A stretch of 64,000 bases of DNA from positions 186,001 through 250,000 of the forward strand of contig VZRS01007666.1 of the NCBI GenBank assembly GCA_013398055.1. The letters run 5' to 3'. The notes under the pieces were generated by a model. It did no database searches and had not been told where the DNA came from. It saw nothing but the letters and a program-made list of their open reading frames with translations. Source of the stretch: Ifrita kowaldi (lineage: Eukaryota > Chordata > Aves > Passeriformes > Cinclosomatidae). Shown here piece after piece: positions 13,210-25,872 of the stretch (the first letter of the stretch is position 1; each line of letters starts with the position of its first letter). A program made the translations under genes and the position numbers.

Positions 13210-14323
13210 ATGCTTTACTTAATCATGTTTTTGGCACCATTTCTGCACAGCTCAATGTTTTGACATGTGCTTTTTGTCCCGTTAATGCAAGTGGGTTTTA
13301 GACATGTGCTTCAAAATATTTTGCATGGACATTCAGCTATCAGTGAAACAATGATTCAGGGCAAAACCAGGGCCTGGTTAAAAATCCACAAGCAAACAGG
13401 AAAACCCATGGGTCCTTACATGCTCATCATGACAAAGGTTGGAGTGCATTTCTCTGTCTTTCTCCCTGTAATAGTTATATAGCCGGTTTATAAATTGGGA
13501 GCATGTTGTAATTTAGCAGGGGAAGTGCTGACCATCAGCAGGCACTTGAATTAGGAGCAGATGTTGCTGTGCTGATGGGAGAGTTTGCCTTTGGTCCTGC
13601 CTGTCAGCACTGGAAATGAGGGGCCTCTGTCCAGGCAGAACCCACCAACAAAATGCAAGCGTTGCCCAGCGAAGGTGGCCAGCCAGCACAGCAGTGTCCA
13701 GCAGCGTAACTTTGCTGAACATTCAAAATAGGAAACAATAAATAAAACATTCCCTCGGTGAGGGTGGTCCCATATCTTCCATATTCCTTGGAGGTAACAG
13801 TTGCTATGGCAACTCCTCATTTGCTTCCCCCTTTTTTTTTTCCCTCCATATATTGATAATTATATTAAGCAGCACATAAAGGCTGCTGGCTGGTGCAGAG
13901 CTCTGCTGCTGTAAACTCTGCACTCTTCCATTTGAAAATCCACCCCTTCCCATGTTTGTGGATCTGTGCTGTCCCCTCATCAGACTGGCTGGTCACATAG
14001 CCCAGAGCAATCCTGGTTGTACAATAATTGTGTGTCTGGGGTTGTGTTCATGCAGCCCTTGCCAAAGACTGCCCCAGCACCTGCTTGTTTCTCTCCTGTG
14101 CTCACTCCAAGACTTAGAGAGTTGCTTTTGGAGGTGTTCTTGGAGCTGTGCCCTCCATACCCCTGCTTGCTGCCTCTCCCTCTGCTGGGCTGGTGAATCC
14201 TGCACAGCCTCACTGGGAATTGTGGAGGGCTGTGAGCTCTTGGCCCAGCAGCCCTCTGTGCTCCCCTGGAGAAGGGATGCCTGAGGCCATAAGGACTCTG
14301 AGTTGAGCAACTCACCTTTTAGG

Positions 14324-14631
14324 TTACGGTGACCAGTGAACTACCCCCAGCATGCTTTGCTTCGCTATGGTAATACATTGTATCCAGTTGGCTAACTGGT
14401 TTCTGCCCTCCCGCAGCCTTTCCCATAAAAAGAGCCCGGGTCTGCCCTGAAAGTCAGGGGAGAACCTGTCCCTGGCCTTCCCTTCACAGAGCTGCTGGAC
14501 AATAAAGCTACCTTTCTGTGGAACTGCCATACAGGTCTCCCTGTCTCTCTGTCCCCGTGTTAGCTTCGGGGTATTTCACAAAGAGCTGAATCACAAGAGC
14601 TGAAATCACTTGTAGCTGAGAAATCGCTACA
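14324..14631 (+). mobile_element. Probable solo LTR of an endogenous retrovirus
   Basis: Several LTR-type signals occur in the right order and spacing. A TATA-like CATAAAAAG lies at 14424-14432. A poly(A) signal AATAAA lies at 14501-14506, about 75 bp downstream. It is followed by a pyrimidine-rich U5-like stretch (CTGTCTCTCTGTCCCCG near 14540). The suggested 3' end is GCTACA at 14626-14631, with the inverted TGTAGC at 14611-14616. Just before that end are loose repeats of an AGAGCTGAAATCAC-like unit (14582-14640). The 5' boundary is uncertain and was placed in the region TTACGGTGACC near 14324-14333. No target-site duplication and no gag, pol or env sequence is seen on either side, so it would be a solo LTR. 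The assignment rests on signal architecture, not on a family match. Confidence 0.5.
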
Positions 14632-17600
14632 CTTGCTGAAATCCCTCGCTGTCCAGGGAGGTTTGCCTTAGCCCCTAGAAGAGCTGTTCTTTGCAGGACA
14701 CTCTCTCTAGGAAGGCCGTGGCATGCTGGTGCTCAAGCGGCATCAGAAAACCCCCTGAGACAGGGAATCAGTGCTTGGGAGGAGAACGTGAAGTTTAAAC
14801 AGGAATCTAAGACAGGTGGAGCTGGGCTGGGAGATGTGTAAACTGAGTGTGCATTCCTACATCTGCATCCCCAGCTTTGTAAGGCTGTGCCTCAGCGTAT
14901 CTTGGTGCTTGCTCCTTCTGCGGGCATTCCAGTGAATACATGAAAGAAAAATCCTGCCCTGGGCTCCTCAAGACCCAAACCCTTCCCCTGTTTGGGGCTG
15001 CAGGGGTTTTACCTCCCACTTGAGAGCCGTTTGCTCTTGGTAAAAATTCTGTGCATTGACTTAGACCACACTCTACAGTTGTCCCTCCCTCCTCTGTGGG
15101 TGCAAGTACCCGTTACCACAGTATGATGGGGTGTAAAATTGTTGTGTGTATATTCTCAGCTTCATGGCCAAGTCAGCAACCTTAATTGCTTTGGCAGCGT
15201 TCCAGCAGCACTGGGATTGAATGGCTCTGGCATTATCACACTGACTTGCAGTTGCCTGAAGTCGTAATCAAACAGGATATTCAGTTTAAAGCTTTTTGCC
15301 AATCTCTTGAAAACCATTTTGTCTCTGTGCATCGCCTGCCATGACTAACTTCTCCTCCAAAAGGAGGTACTGGAAGTGGGAGTGTAGGAAGGGGATTTGG
15401 CCATTTTGCTTCCACAAAATAACATGTTAATTGTGCGTACCCGAATACCTTTACACTTGGAAAAGTTGTGGTTTCAAACTGAAAGCCTGTCAAGGAGGGT
15501 ATAAAAAGGGGGTGTGTGTGTGAATTTTCACCTGCTCATCAGAGGCAGCAAATTACAAGAGGACTATTTATAATCTGTTTGGTTTGTGGGATTTTTAGTA
15601 CCAAGTTGACAGATATAAAAGTGGATGTTTTGGGTTGTAAAGTTTCTAGCGGTGAGTTTTAATAGGGAAGATGATGCTAATTTCATTGGTTTCGGGTTCC
15701 TTTGTTACTTTCTCAGCCATGATACATTACCCTTGTGACAGTGTAAACACAGCACTATTCTCTTTAATTTTAGTGATAAAAATAAATTGTAAAGCATTTG
15801 TGATTTGTTGTTGCTGAGAAAGACAGCTGGGATATTTTACAGAATGGCCTACTTACAGCATGGCGGAACAATGATAGACTGAAATAATTTCTTAAACATT
15901 GTGTCATTACACGTAATCTTGGAAGTGTAAACTGGCCTTTTGTAATGTTTATTTCAGTCGAACTACAGAAATGGTACTTTCCTTTACCCTAATCCTGCTC
16001 CATTAGAGATACAAACACTAACCCATTTATCGTAGCATGCAGTACTAATTTTTTACAACTGCTTGAATTATGCTAAGTGGTCCTGTGCAGTCTGAGGAAC
16101 AGCAGCAGAGGTCCTGACCTTGCTTCTTTCCATGATCAGCAAAGTTGAAATTAAAATATCAAGAGAAACAATTTCTGCAGCAAAATTGTAAAAGTTAATA
16201 GAGTTGAATCTACTTTTGCATTCATGTTCCCGTTAAGTCAGTTCTATTCACATTATATTTCTGAAGCACATGAAAAAAATAAAGCCAATACTTTTTTGCT
16301 ATCTTTGATGTAACAGATAAAAGAAAACAGAAAAGCTTTAAATTGAATTTACTAAGTGCATATTTAATTTGCATTTAATGCAGCAGGTATTGTATGTTAA
16401 TCAAACTGAAGATTACTATTGAAATATGTATTTAAGAATTAGCTGCTTTGTGTTTGTGACAGCTCTTGCTTGATGTATTTAGAAGAGCTTTATCATACAG
16501 GCCAGGGGACAAATCCTGTGCTGGTTTCTATCCCAGACAAGTTTGATTTAGTAGCAGCGTGGTTGAATTTGCTCATTTGCCGTATTTTAGCAATATTTCT
16601 TTTCATTAAAATCAGTGGGTGGCTCACAGGCTGGTACTTCTCAAAGTGGGCATGGGCACGAAGGGTCTGTTTGGGCTGTGGAAGTGCCTGTGTTCTCTGT
16701 AGTCCTTGCACAGGGGGTTCAGGTGCCCTGAGCTGGTCCCAGCTCAGGCTGAGCCCTTCCTGCCTGACCACCCATGGATGATGTTCAGCCCAGTGGGCAG
16801 CTCAGCACCACCTCAGAGCATCCCAAGGCATGGTCTGTTTGGTTTAATAGCATTAGTTCTGCTGACAGAACACAGGGGATGGATGTTTAAGACTCTTCTC
16901 CACACTGTGTAGGCTACTGTGTGACCAGATGCAAAAAACACGCAAAGCTGTCAGCTTTGAGTAAAGGACAGTAAATGTTGGCTCATGGATAACAAACATT
17001 TTCATCTCATGCAATTGGGCTGAAATAATTCTGGGCTATAACGTATCAGGCTGCTGTTGATAGTTGGAGCAGAATATTCCTAGAAAAACATGTTTTAAGA
17101 TGACTTGGTAATCTGATAATATGTATTTTTAAGGATATTTGCGAGAAGGGGAAATTGCACTTGTCACCATCTGGATCAATACTTTCAACAAATCATAATA
17201 AATGCTACTTACTGCTACTTAGGAGAGCATAATTAGTATTCAGTAAACCAATATTAAAATGTATGCTATGCTTTAAACTGTTTGACTGTATTAGCATTTA
17301 AATACCCTATTGTGTATTTGCTATTTCTTCTCTTCTTATAAAACTGTATTCTCCAGAGTTCAAAATGATTAATTTCCTTTAGAATATGTACAATGCAAGG
17401 ATTTAACAATTCCTTGTATTTAATAATTGCTCAGTAGCCAGGCTTATTATTTCACATAAGCACTTGGGTACAGAGTCATCCAATATTAGGTCAATCATGC
17501 TAATAGGGAAATCTGCATAGCACATTCCCTGTGCTCTGGGCCCTGGCTGGGGAGGATGGGTGGAGGGCGGGAAGGGCTGCACCACGCAGGCACTGTGCAG

Positions 17601-19492
17601 ATCCATCTCACATGCCAGCCTTCATTTTCTGCCTACCAGAACAACTGACAGCTGGATCAGGGGCTTGACATGTCTTCGGAGAGTTTTTCCTTCCTTGGCA
17701 TTTGCAGACAATTGTACAGCTCTGTCTAACAAACAAAACCTTTTTTTTTTTTTTCTATTTTCCTTTTTTCCCCCCAGCAAACTTACTTTCCCTTCACTCG
17801 CTCTTGCTTACAAGCAGCGATTCCCTCCCGTGCCCAAGGGGCATCAAACACCAACATGATTTTAACTCTGGCTCCAGATTTAGCCCCTGCAATGTGATGA
17901 AGGGACTTCCCTCCACCATAACACTGTAAAAATTTGTGGAAAGTCCTGTGTAACTCCTGGAAATTATATTCCCTCTTTGTATACCCCCTATATAATCTCA
18001 CCTTTTTTTCCTCCTGCAACTGTGAATAAGTTATTAAATACATGGCAGCTGAGCTGGTAAAGTGATTTACATCCTGCTCGCAGGTCTAGCCTTGAATATG
18101 ATTAGTGTGCCTGTCTGAAAGATGGAACTGAAAAGGAAAGTTCTTCGAAAAAATGTGATGAGGCAACTTTTTTGTTAGCAGAGGGTGTTGAGAAAATCTG
18201 GTAACAAAAATGGATGTTGAGTTTGGCTGGCTTGAGGGCAGATTATTGTACCTACAGGCTATTTTCAGAAGCAGCTTTGTCATCTCCATATGGCTTTCCA
18301 TGAGATGGAGACGAAGCAGTTGGAGCTGCCCTGCCACAGGGACCTGGCATCTCTTGGTGCTGGAGCACCTGCTGAAGGGAGGGAACAGGGGCCAGGCAGA
18401 GGTCAGCAGTGCTGGCATTTCATCCTGACCAATCTGTCGGTGCACATGAAGTAGTAATTAACCAAAACAGCCTCTGCTTGCCATGCAGGCTCTGCTCTGC
18501 TGGAAGTTTGGAGATGGGAATGTTTCTCCTCCCTGCTATTTCTAGGGGCAGCAAGGAGACTTGTTTCCAAACTTCAAGAAAAGTGATTCAGTTTTTTAGC
18601 TAGATACACTTAGTAATTTTTAAGCAGAGTTTCCAAGCTCAGCAGTTTTTAAAATACACTAAAATCCATCTTTTCTTTGATCCAGACATAGGAGCGGTTG
18701 AAAAGAAAATTAGGGATGGGATTTAGAAAGAATGGCCAGGCTTAATAAAGCCACAAATTTATTAAGGTCTCCTACCTAGCTTTTTTGAAAGGATGATATG
18801 TGTGAGTTAGGTGCTTCTGCTGTAGCAGGACACAGGTAGGTCTCTCTTCCCAAGCCAGGCAATTCATGTGTGTCCTTGAATCCTTCACCCCTTCAGCTGG
18901 AGGGAGAGGGCACTGCGGGGGGACATCACCACTCCCTTCTTGCAGACTTTTCCTTTGACCTGGTATCTGCAAAGGGCCCCAGGCAAAAACGGTTTTCTAT
19001 TAATGTTCTCCTGAATGATTGAATAATGAACCTGTGTGTCTGCACCTTTTAAGTTGGTATCATTCCTGTGCAGTTTTCTGGAAAACAGGACTCTGCTTCA
19101 CCCCCACGGGGACTGTGCAGAGCTGGGGTGTCCTGAAGATGCTGTCCAGAGGGGACATCAGAGAATCAGGGCCTCAAAACAGCCTGGTGAACATCAGCAG
19201 TGTTGAGGGTTGTAAATGAGTATGGAAATGTTGATCAAATCTCCTGCCCTGCTACAGGATATTCGCTGCTCCTGCGCGTCCGTGTGACAGGGATATGAGA
19301 CTCCCTGCTCAGATAAGCCTCTGAATTTGACTTTGTGAACTGAAAGTGTAGCTAAAAACCACCCACAGCCTTGCAGTAATATTTTGTTTTTCATAAGTTC
19401 AGGCTTTCCAGCCTCTGTCCGTGTGTGCTGCTCGGAGATGGAGAGCCTGGGCAAGCCTGCTCTCTGCTGCAGGGGCAGTATTGATAAGTGCT

Positions 19493-19519
19493 TAAAGAAG
19501 CACCGCGCATCCTTCTTTA
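19493..19519 (+). other. Small hairpin with CpG-containing loop
   Basis: The arms TAAAGAAG (19493-19500) and CTTCTTTA (19512-19519) are perfectly complementary over 8 bp. They enclose an 11-base loop with two CpGs (CACCGCGCATC). Pairing does not extend outward, so this is too short for a microRNA precursor. It may simply be structure in a regulatory stretch or chance. Confidence 0.5.
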
Positions 19520-19859
19520 TCAGGGGGATTGCATCTCCAATAAGGGCAGGAACAATAGGAGTTGGACTGATATTTGATTTGAATGAGAGGGATTTCTTAG
19601 ATCCCTCGGTCTAGCTGAGAGATGAGAGATAAGCCTTACAGAAGAATCACACGTGGTCTCTGAAATACCCGACAAAACTCCCGTCCCTCTCCCTGTAGGC
19701 TACTTAGCTGAGAAACTCAGCCCTGCATCTTGTGTAGATAAAATTGCTGTCAAATCTGTCTGAACTCTCTCTGCTTTCAGAAAACATGTCACTGAGGTGC
19801 AGATTTAAATCCAGCTTTTAAACTTCAGCGGGACTGGTAAAAACACATTTCCCAACACC

Positions 19860-19990
19860 ACGTTAATTGGTGAATAACAATTAATTTCCTATAGAAATGC
19901 ATGTTATGCTCTCAATGATGCCACATAGAACACCATAATTAGTATTGTTACCATTGTATTATTAATGCCTTGGTGCCTGTTTTAGAGCCT
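19860..19990. promoter_or_regulatory. Candidate non-coding regulatory block (homeodomain-type motifs)
   Basis: This AT-rich block is dense in homeodomain and related cores: GTTAATTG, AACAATTAATTTC, CATAATTAG and TATTATTAATGCC. It lacks simple-repeat character. Such motif density is common in conserved vertebrate enhancers, but it also occurs by chance in AT-rich DNA. The call is an inference from composition only. Confidence 0.2.
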
Positions 19991-22930
19991 CTGCTTGGGT
20001 AATTTGCATCTCTGTCAGGAAGCTGGGGTTTTGTCCTGCCACTTTGGCTTTACTTTCACTGTGATTGTATCAACTCATGGTTGAGGATCTGCTGGAACTG
20101 GGTTTGACGTTTTCCTTTAGGAAAGAGAAGGTGCCTGCTTGTGGTAATGGACTTTTTAAAGGCAGCGAGACCACCAAGACACTGTCAGCTTTCCATGGTT
20201 TATCTGAATTGTTAAGATAGACAGTTGATGGAGGCAAGAAATGACTGTTATGTTTACAGTACTTTGGACTGATGATGATTTTTTGTGATACCTCACGCTG
20301 TTGTAAAATCCCAGTATCTGATGACATTTACACCTCACATTGCCAGTTCTGCTAGTTTTTCAGAGATATTTTAGAGGTAGTGAAGTGAAAAAAGTAAAAT
20401 TTATATTTGACTATTAAGGACACAGGTGAAAAATGCAAAAAATATTCACCTTGATAATTTTTTATTAAATAACAAATATTAGGTTGATGTCAGGACAGAA
20501 ATCCATCCTTCTGCCAAAAGACTGGAACTAGCCATGACTTTTGTTTTGCTGCAGCAGCAAGCAGATTTATCAACTTAAAAATCAAGCTCCTGTACAGAGT
20601 TAGTTCTCAGTGTTCTTAAACTCTGTGTCTTGGGACTCAAAGTCCTCATTACCGTTCTGGTCTTTGGTACCAACACCAGCGTATAAGACAAGGCCAATAT
20701 ATTTTAATTACGTGTTCCTCATCATGACAATGTTCTCTGTTCTCCTGTGGTTGAACGTGGCACAAAGCACGAAAATCACATTGTGTGATATGTTCATGCA
20801 CTGTTAACCCTGAGCAGGATCTCCAATTGAAGGCAGTAATTAATATCAGGTTTTTTATAGATCTGTTAAGTATATCTGTGGATATGTGAAAAGGAGAATA
20901 TAATGTTGACCAAGTATGCATCAGTTTTAAAAGAAATATTTCTCAGCCTTCGTAGTTCACCAGTTTGCCTGTTAGGATTTTCAGCCACTACAATTAATTT
21001 GGGCTTCAGGTGAATTAATGTTCCATATTTAATGGACAAAAAACCAAACAGGCAAACCAGAACAAGCTCCCAGAGTTGGCTATTTCCATCCACTTTCTGT
21101 CTTTCCTCGATCCTGGCTGACATTTGGCTCTGCAGCTCCTGATGAGCAGGCTCTGCTGGCAGCCCAGTGAGGGCAGGAGGAGCCCTCTGTGGCCAGGCTG
21201 GGTTCCTGGGGGCCGGCTCGTCCCGCTGCGGTGCCAGCGCTCCCACTCTCCTCTGGCCCTCGGGAGGTGACCCTGCTATGGATATTAATCCCTGGCTTTG
21301 AGATTGCAGCTCCTAATGGGGAAACCAGTTCCATGCTCTCAACAGATGGCAAATGTTTTCATCCACTTTTTTTGCTAAGTAGGTTTTAGCCATAACAGTT
21401 TTTTTATATTATTTCTACCAAATTTTCTTGGATGCAAATACCGTGTTTTTATTTCATTTTGGTTCTTACTTGGCTGTAAAATTCATCTTAAATAATATGG
21501 GTTATGCTTGTTTTAATTTTCCACTATAATTTCAACACGGCAGCTTAAAATATATTTATGATGCAATCCAGTGTTGGAAAATGAGCTGTAATGTACATTA
21601 TAGTTGGTTTCCTACAATGTAAAAATATCTTTGCAGTTACATTCTGAAGGAATAACTGTCCTTAGGGGCTAAAAAAGCACACGCAGTTTACTTTGTTTCT
21701 CAAAGTTAATCATCAGAGCTCAAATGTAAACTTAAAAAGCATTAAACACTGTGATAAAATGTAAGGAGTATTTTGTGGTCTAAAGCCATGAAAGATAATG
21801 CAAAACATTTTACGGCGGAGAGAGCTTCATATTTCCTTTTGTAGAAATAAACCCTGAAAAATGATGGTCAGGCTTTTGTGTTGGCCCCACATAAAACTGC
21901 AGTGGCAGAACACCAGCAGAGATGCAGTGAATGGCACCATTCGGGCTGAGCAGCCAACCAAGGAGGAATGTGCTGAATCCCTAATTTTTATCCAAGTGAC
22001 TTCTTATTTTTCCAGCTCTTTGCCCTATGTCTTATCCCCAGTCTGTTGAGAGTGGAAATTTCACTGTTGTGGCTTTTTTATTCAATTTTATTTATATTTT
22101 AAGTATATTTTGCAAATAGAGAGGAAACAGCAGGAAGATGGAACAGAGCAGGGATTTCACTTTCATGTTTTCACCCTGTGTGTGCATTTCCAGGGCCGTT
22201 CGTAGAAGTCCGCCCATGCAGCACTTCCAGTGTTGGGCCTCCTCCTCTGACTTGTTTCCTGCATGATTTGTGACTCATTCCTTGGTGTGAATAATTTGAA
22301 TTCTGCTTCTCGCCAAGAGAATTTGGGTGATGTGCCTTCAGAATGGGCTCAATTCTTCAGTGGGGAAATACCAGCTAGAAGAAATGGCCTTTTGGTCAAG
22401 ACCTGCAGTTTGTGTGTCACAAAATGCTTTATTCCTGGAAAGTTCTGCACAGATCAGCTGTAACAGGAGCAAAATAGGATACAGAGGTTGGCTAAAGTAT
22501 ATTTAAAAGAGCATATGAGGAAAGGAAGGGAATCATCTTTCTCACTAGATGAGCCCAGCAAGCAGGATGGCATTGTTAGTGTGGTGAAAGGGATATTTCC
22601 CATTATTAACTGCATTTGTATGACATGAAATGTCTGCGACTAAAAGCAATTTATATGTAACTTAAGGAATAATCGATATTGATTTGGAATGAAGAATGTT
22701 ATGACCTTGTTTCTGAAAGATTCATGCAACTTGCAATTTTATGAAAACTTGATTCTATTATACCTTCCCTGCAGCAACAGACCATAAAGATTGATTATAC
22801 ATTAAAAACAATATTTGGGTGAAAAAATATGCTAGGCAGATTTTCAACTGTCTTTTCTCAAGCTGTTTTTGCTGTCGCCTCTCATGTACAAAAATGAGTG
22901 TTTCCAAGAGGGTCCACGAGCTTAGACACT

Positions 22931-23010
22931 GGTAGTATAATACTACCTAACACTTAGGTATTGCGTATTTTACACCTTTGTAGCACTACACAAAAGAATG
23001 AATTCATTCT
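22931..23010. repeat. Overlapping perfect inverted repeats
   Basis: Three perfect inverted repeats lie within 80 bp. The first is at 22931-22947 with 8-bp arms and a 1-base centre (GGTAGTATAATACTACC). The second is at 22944-22960 with 7-bp arms and a 3-base loop (TACCTAACACTTAGGTA). The third is a 16-bp perfect palindrome at 22995-23010 (AGAATGAATTCATTCT). The first two share 22944-22947, so as hairpins they would exclude each other. The stretch may sit inside an old L3/MIR-type tail, so the symmetry may be accidental decay. Confidence 0.75.
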
Positions 23011-23060
23011 CAAAACACCTCTGAAAGAAGAACTCTTTGAGTATTGCATATGGCATTAAT
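22937..23060 (+). mobile_element. Possible decayed L3/MIR-type retroelement tail
   Basis: The order of short blocks resembles the 3' part of old amniote L3/MIR-type elements. A CCTAACACTTAGGTATTG stretch is followed by TTTACACCTTTG, then a GTAGCACTACACAAAAG block (family form: GC.CTTTACAAA), then ATTCTCAAAACACCTCTG (family form: CTCACAACACC.CTGTGAGG). The match is loose and was made by eye. Chance resemblance in AT-rich DNA is possible. Confidence 0.35.
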
Positions 23061-25872
23061 GAACAATCATATTTGTAACTTATTTTTCATTTTCCAGGAA
23101 TACTTGTTCAAATATGTTCTTGCTTACAAGGTGGCTCATGAATAAGAAAAGCATTTGTAAATACTCAAGCAAAATACTGTGTATGCTCAAGAGTTTGCAT
23201 CAGTAGAATTTGATTGCTTTGAAATCTCTTGGCGATTAGGGAACAAAAGCAAATCCTGTTTTAAAAGGTTACTAGCGCACAGTTCAAGGTGTAAATGATA
23301 GATGCTCAGGGTAATAATTGTGGCAAGTATTATGTCATGGGAACTTTGGGTGGTATACAGTAGTGCATAGACACAGACTTTTTTCTATTTGCTGTAACTT
23401 GTGCTTTAGAACCTACATTTTTATTAACTGCACTAAAAACCTTCCCCCGACACACAAATAATGATGTGGTTTGGCTTGAAAAACTCACCTTCAGAGTGGG
23501 AAAGAGAAATGTGTAATGATTCATTTTTCATTTCTGCAGCCAACAAGAGGTGAAAGTTCTGGGAACAGGGAATTTTGTGTCTCACAGGTGTGGGGGCTCT
23601 CATTCAGGATGAACTGAACCATCAGTGCTGCTTGAGTGGAGTGTCAGTGCAGAGTAACCACAGCAAGCAAAGGCAGTACAGGGATGTCACGAAAAGCTGC
23701 AGAATGTGGAGAGTAGCTTTGGTCCACTCAATTTCTAGTTAGTGGTGCTGATAGAAAGACACTGTCTGGGGCTTCTCCCACAAACCATAGTCACTGCTTA
23801 GGACCATCTGATGAAGCAAAGAGAAAAAAATTCCTCTAACGTCCCAATGACTCTGAGCGAGCAGCCCAGCCCTCCTTCAATTAGCACCCAGCAACAGGGC
23901 TTTAATTTCTCACCCTTTGAGTGCACACACCTTCTTTTAGTGCCTCGGTGTGTTTGTCCAAGAAGGTTTTTGATGTCTCCTTTTCCCCCCCCCNNNNCCC
24001 CCAAATCAGTTTCAAATTTTCTGTGTCTGGCACTTGGTGGGAGTTCCCTGTGCAGCAGCAGTGAGCAGACCTCCCATCCAAAATCCATCCAGCCTTCTCC
24101 AGTCAGTTTATTACAGGAGAACTCTTCCTGGGGGGCTTGTGTGTTAAACAATTCATTGGAACATGCATAGTAGGGCTGTTGCTTCCTGTGAGGTACATAC
24201 TTATTTTGGGGCAGATCTGAACAGAAATATGGCAGCTCTACCACACAGCAATCCCCTGGCTGGAGCTGGGGTTTGGGTTATTTGTTGTTGCCACCAAAGT
24301 AGCGCAAGTTTCTGGGTAATTGTAGGGACAAAACATGACATTAGCTATTGCCACATAATGTGACAGCTGGTCTGGGTCACCTGTACCGACAGTGAGTGGG
24401 TGGGAGCAGAACTGGTGTGCAGGAGGCATTGCCCATGTGTTGAGGAGGATGAAGGTTATTTAATAACTGATGCAAGAAGAAGCGAGAGCCTCAAGTAAAT
24501 GTGGAAGGTTTCCAGTATCGCCAGGATTGCAGGGAACAAGACATTTGTACAAAGCCTAAATTGAGAATGTACTTGGGAACGGAGCTTGTTCTCAAGTCTT
24601 CAAACCACACGTGTGCTGCTCCTGCTAGTGCAGCATGTTGTCTAATAAAGTTCACTGGTATTTTTCCAAAGAAATCCTGCTGACCACTTGCTGTAGACTG
24701 CGCTGTGCAATTGCTTGAAGCCACAGTACTCAGTACTTGGAAACATTTGAAGTCCTAAATGTAGTTAGATGTGTTTGTTTGCAGTGGACAAGGATTTTGC
24801 AGCAAACATCAGGGAAGGTTTTTATCAGGAGGTGCTGTTTGGCTGGTTCAGGACTCAGAGGCAGCAAGTGTCACCAAGGACTCAGAATCCAAACCAACCA
24901 CTGCTGTGGTGATAGAGTAGGATATAATATTAAAATGCAGCTTCTCTAGGATGTATAACACCCTTTTTTTCCCCGGTTTTGGGAATATACCTGAATATTT
25001 TTACCTAACAGAAATACTGAAGGGTGTCCATGTTTAGGTGATAAGAGGATGGAGTTCAGAACCCAAACCTCAGAGATCTATCAGCCACACTGAAACTGCA
25101 CTGCAAAGACAGGAGCTATGCTGCCATCGTGGTAATTCTAAACAGATTTCAAGCTGTGACCGTAAAAGAAATCTCAAGACAGGTTTTTGTTATTTTTTGG
25201 TTTTTAATGTGCTTCTCTGATATAACTTCCCAAATTTCCTCTTTTATAAGTCTAGATCTTTCATTTTCGTTGCCTTAAATTCCTGAAGAGTCTTATCTTT
25301 TACATTCAAGTGATGTATTGGCTTGGAAATAAATGCATGAGTGTCAAAACAAATCAATGAAATAAAAGAATAATAGGAATGAATGAGGCAAACATCACTA
25401 TAAATGGGAAACAATGAAACCATGGTCATTCCAATTTGACATCCATAAATTCATAGTGAGGCTGTGTGTATGTTAAGTTAACCATGCATGTAAGTGTTTG
25501 TAGGGTTGAGATCTGACTTAATTCTGTCACAGAAGTGCATAATTAAATGCATATAAAAATTAAAGCACATGTGAGAAAATAGATTAAAATGGAATCAAGT
25601 AAGCAAGACTTAAAAGTGTCCCCAAACTAATATTGTTGTGTAATTTGAGAACAGTTGTGAACCTATTTTTGTATGTGTAGTACTGTATCTAAGCAACATT
25701 CTTCATAGGATGCACCCTTTCCTTATAGGATGCTGTAATCTGGGAAAATAAGATTGTCTTCTTTGGAAGTGTAAAATGGTTGTTATATTTTCCTTTATTT
25801 TTCGACTCCCTGGAACAAGGTGACTGCTGGCAGTCGCTTGCTGTTACGGTGCAGATGGCTTTGAAGGCGCTA
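23061..25872. other. Unique non-coding stretch with a homopolymer gap
   Basis: No gene is supported. The only long open frame on the minus strand (23798-24244) runs through the ambiguous bases at 23994-23997 and has no recognisable domain. GC content is moderate, and no repeat family is recognised. Confidence 0.55.
23985..24002. other. Poly-C tract interrupted by a 4-base assembly gap
   Basis: Nine C residues (23985-23993), four N (23994-23997) and five C (23998-24002) form one homopolymer whose length was not resolved. The N run is probably a sequencing or assembly artefact of the C tract. Any frame read across it is unreliable. Confidence 0.9.

Larger units (their letters stand above)
6633..14323. 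other. Unique non-coding stretch
   Basis: No gene is supported. The stretch holds a 16-bp tandem duplication at 7260-7291, a short TG run at 9403-9415, a CpG-dense patch at 11606-11681, and T runs such as 12480-12492. A plus-strand frame at 11783-12238 (151 codons) overlaps minus-strand open frames and matches nothing recognised. A frame at 12862-13167 begins with nine leucines after two methionines and imitates a signal peptide. The leucines come from a CTN-rich patch at about 12866-12895, and the rest of the frame has no recognisable domain. GC-rich sequence at 13950-14300 is open in several frames on both strands. Confidence 0.55.
14632..22930. other. Unique, mostly AT-rich non-coding stretch
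   Basis: No gene or interspersed repeat is recognised. A long pyrimidine tract at 17741-17777 (14 T, then mixed C/T, ending in CAG) looks like a strong splice acceptor. The frames after it close quickly and no donor could be paired, so no exon is called. AT-rich blocks with TAATTA-type homeodomain core sites occur at about 16300-16440, 17190-17300, 19860-19990 and 22600-22800. They are of the kind often found in vertebrate regulatory DNA, but conservation cannot be judged here. A small GC-rich patch lies at 21110-21270. Confidence 0.55.

Noticed and set aside
20262..20330. C/D-box snoRNA-like signals (CTGATGATGA with a later CTGATGA)
   Set aside because: There is no terminal stem bringing the boxes together, and no clear D box at the right spacing.
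20775..20789. Inverted repeat ATCACATTGTGTGAT
   Set aside because: Arms of 6 bp with a 3-base centre are expected by chance many times in 64 kb.
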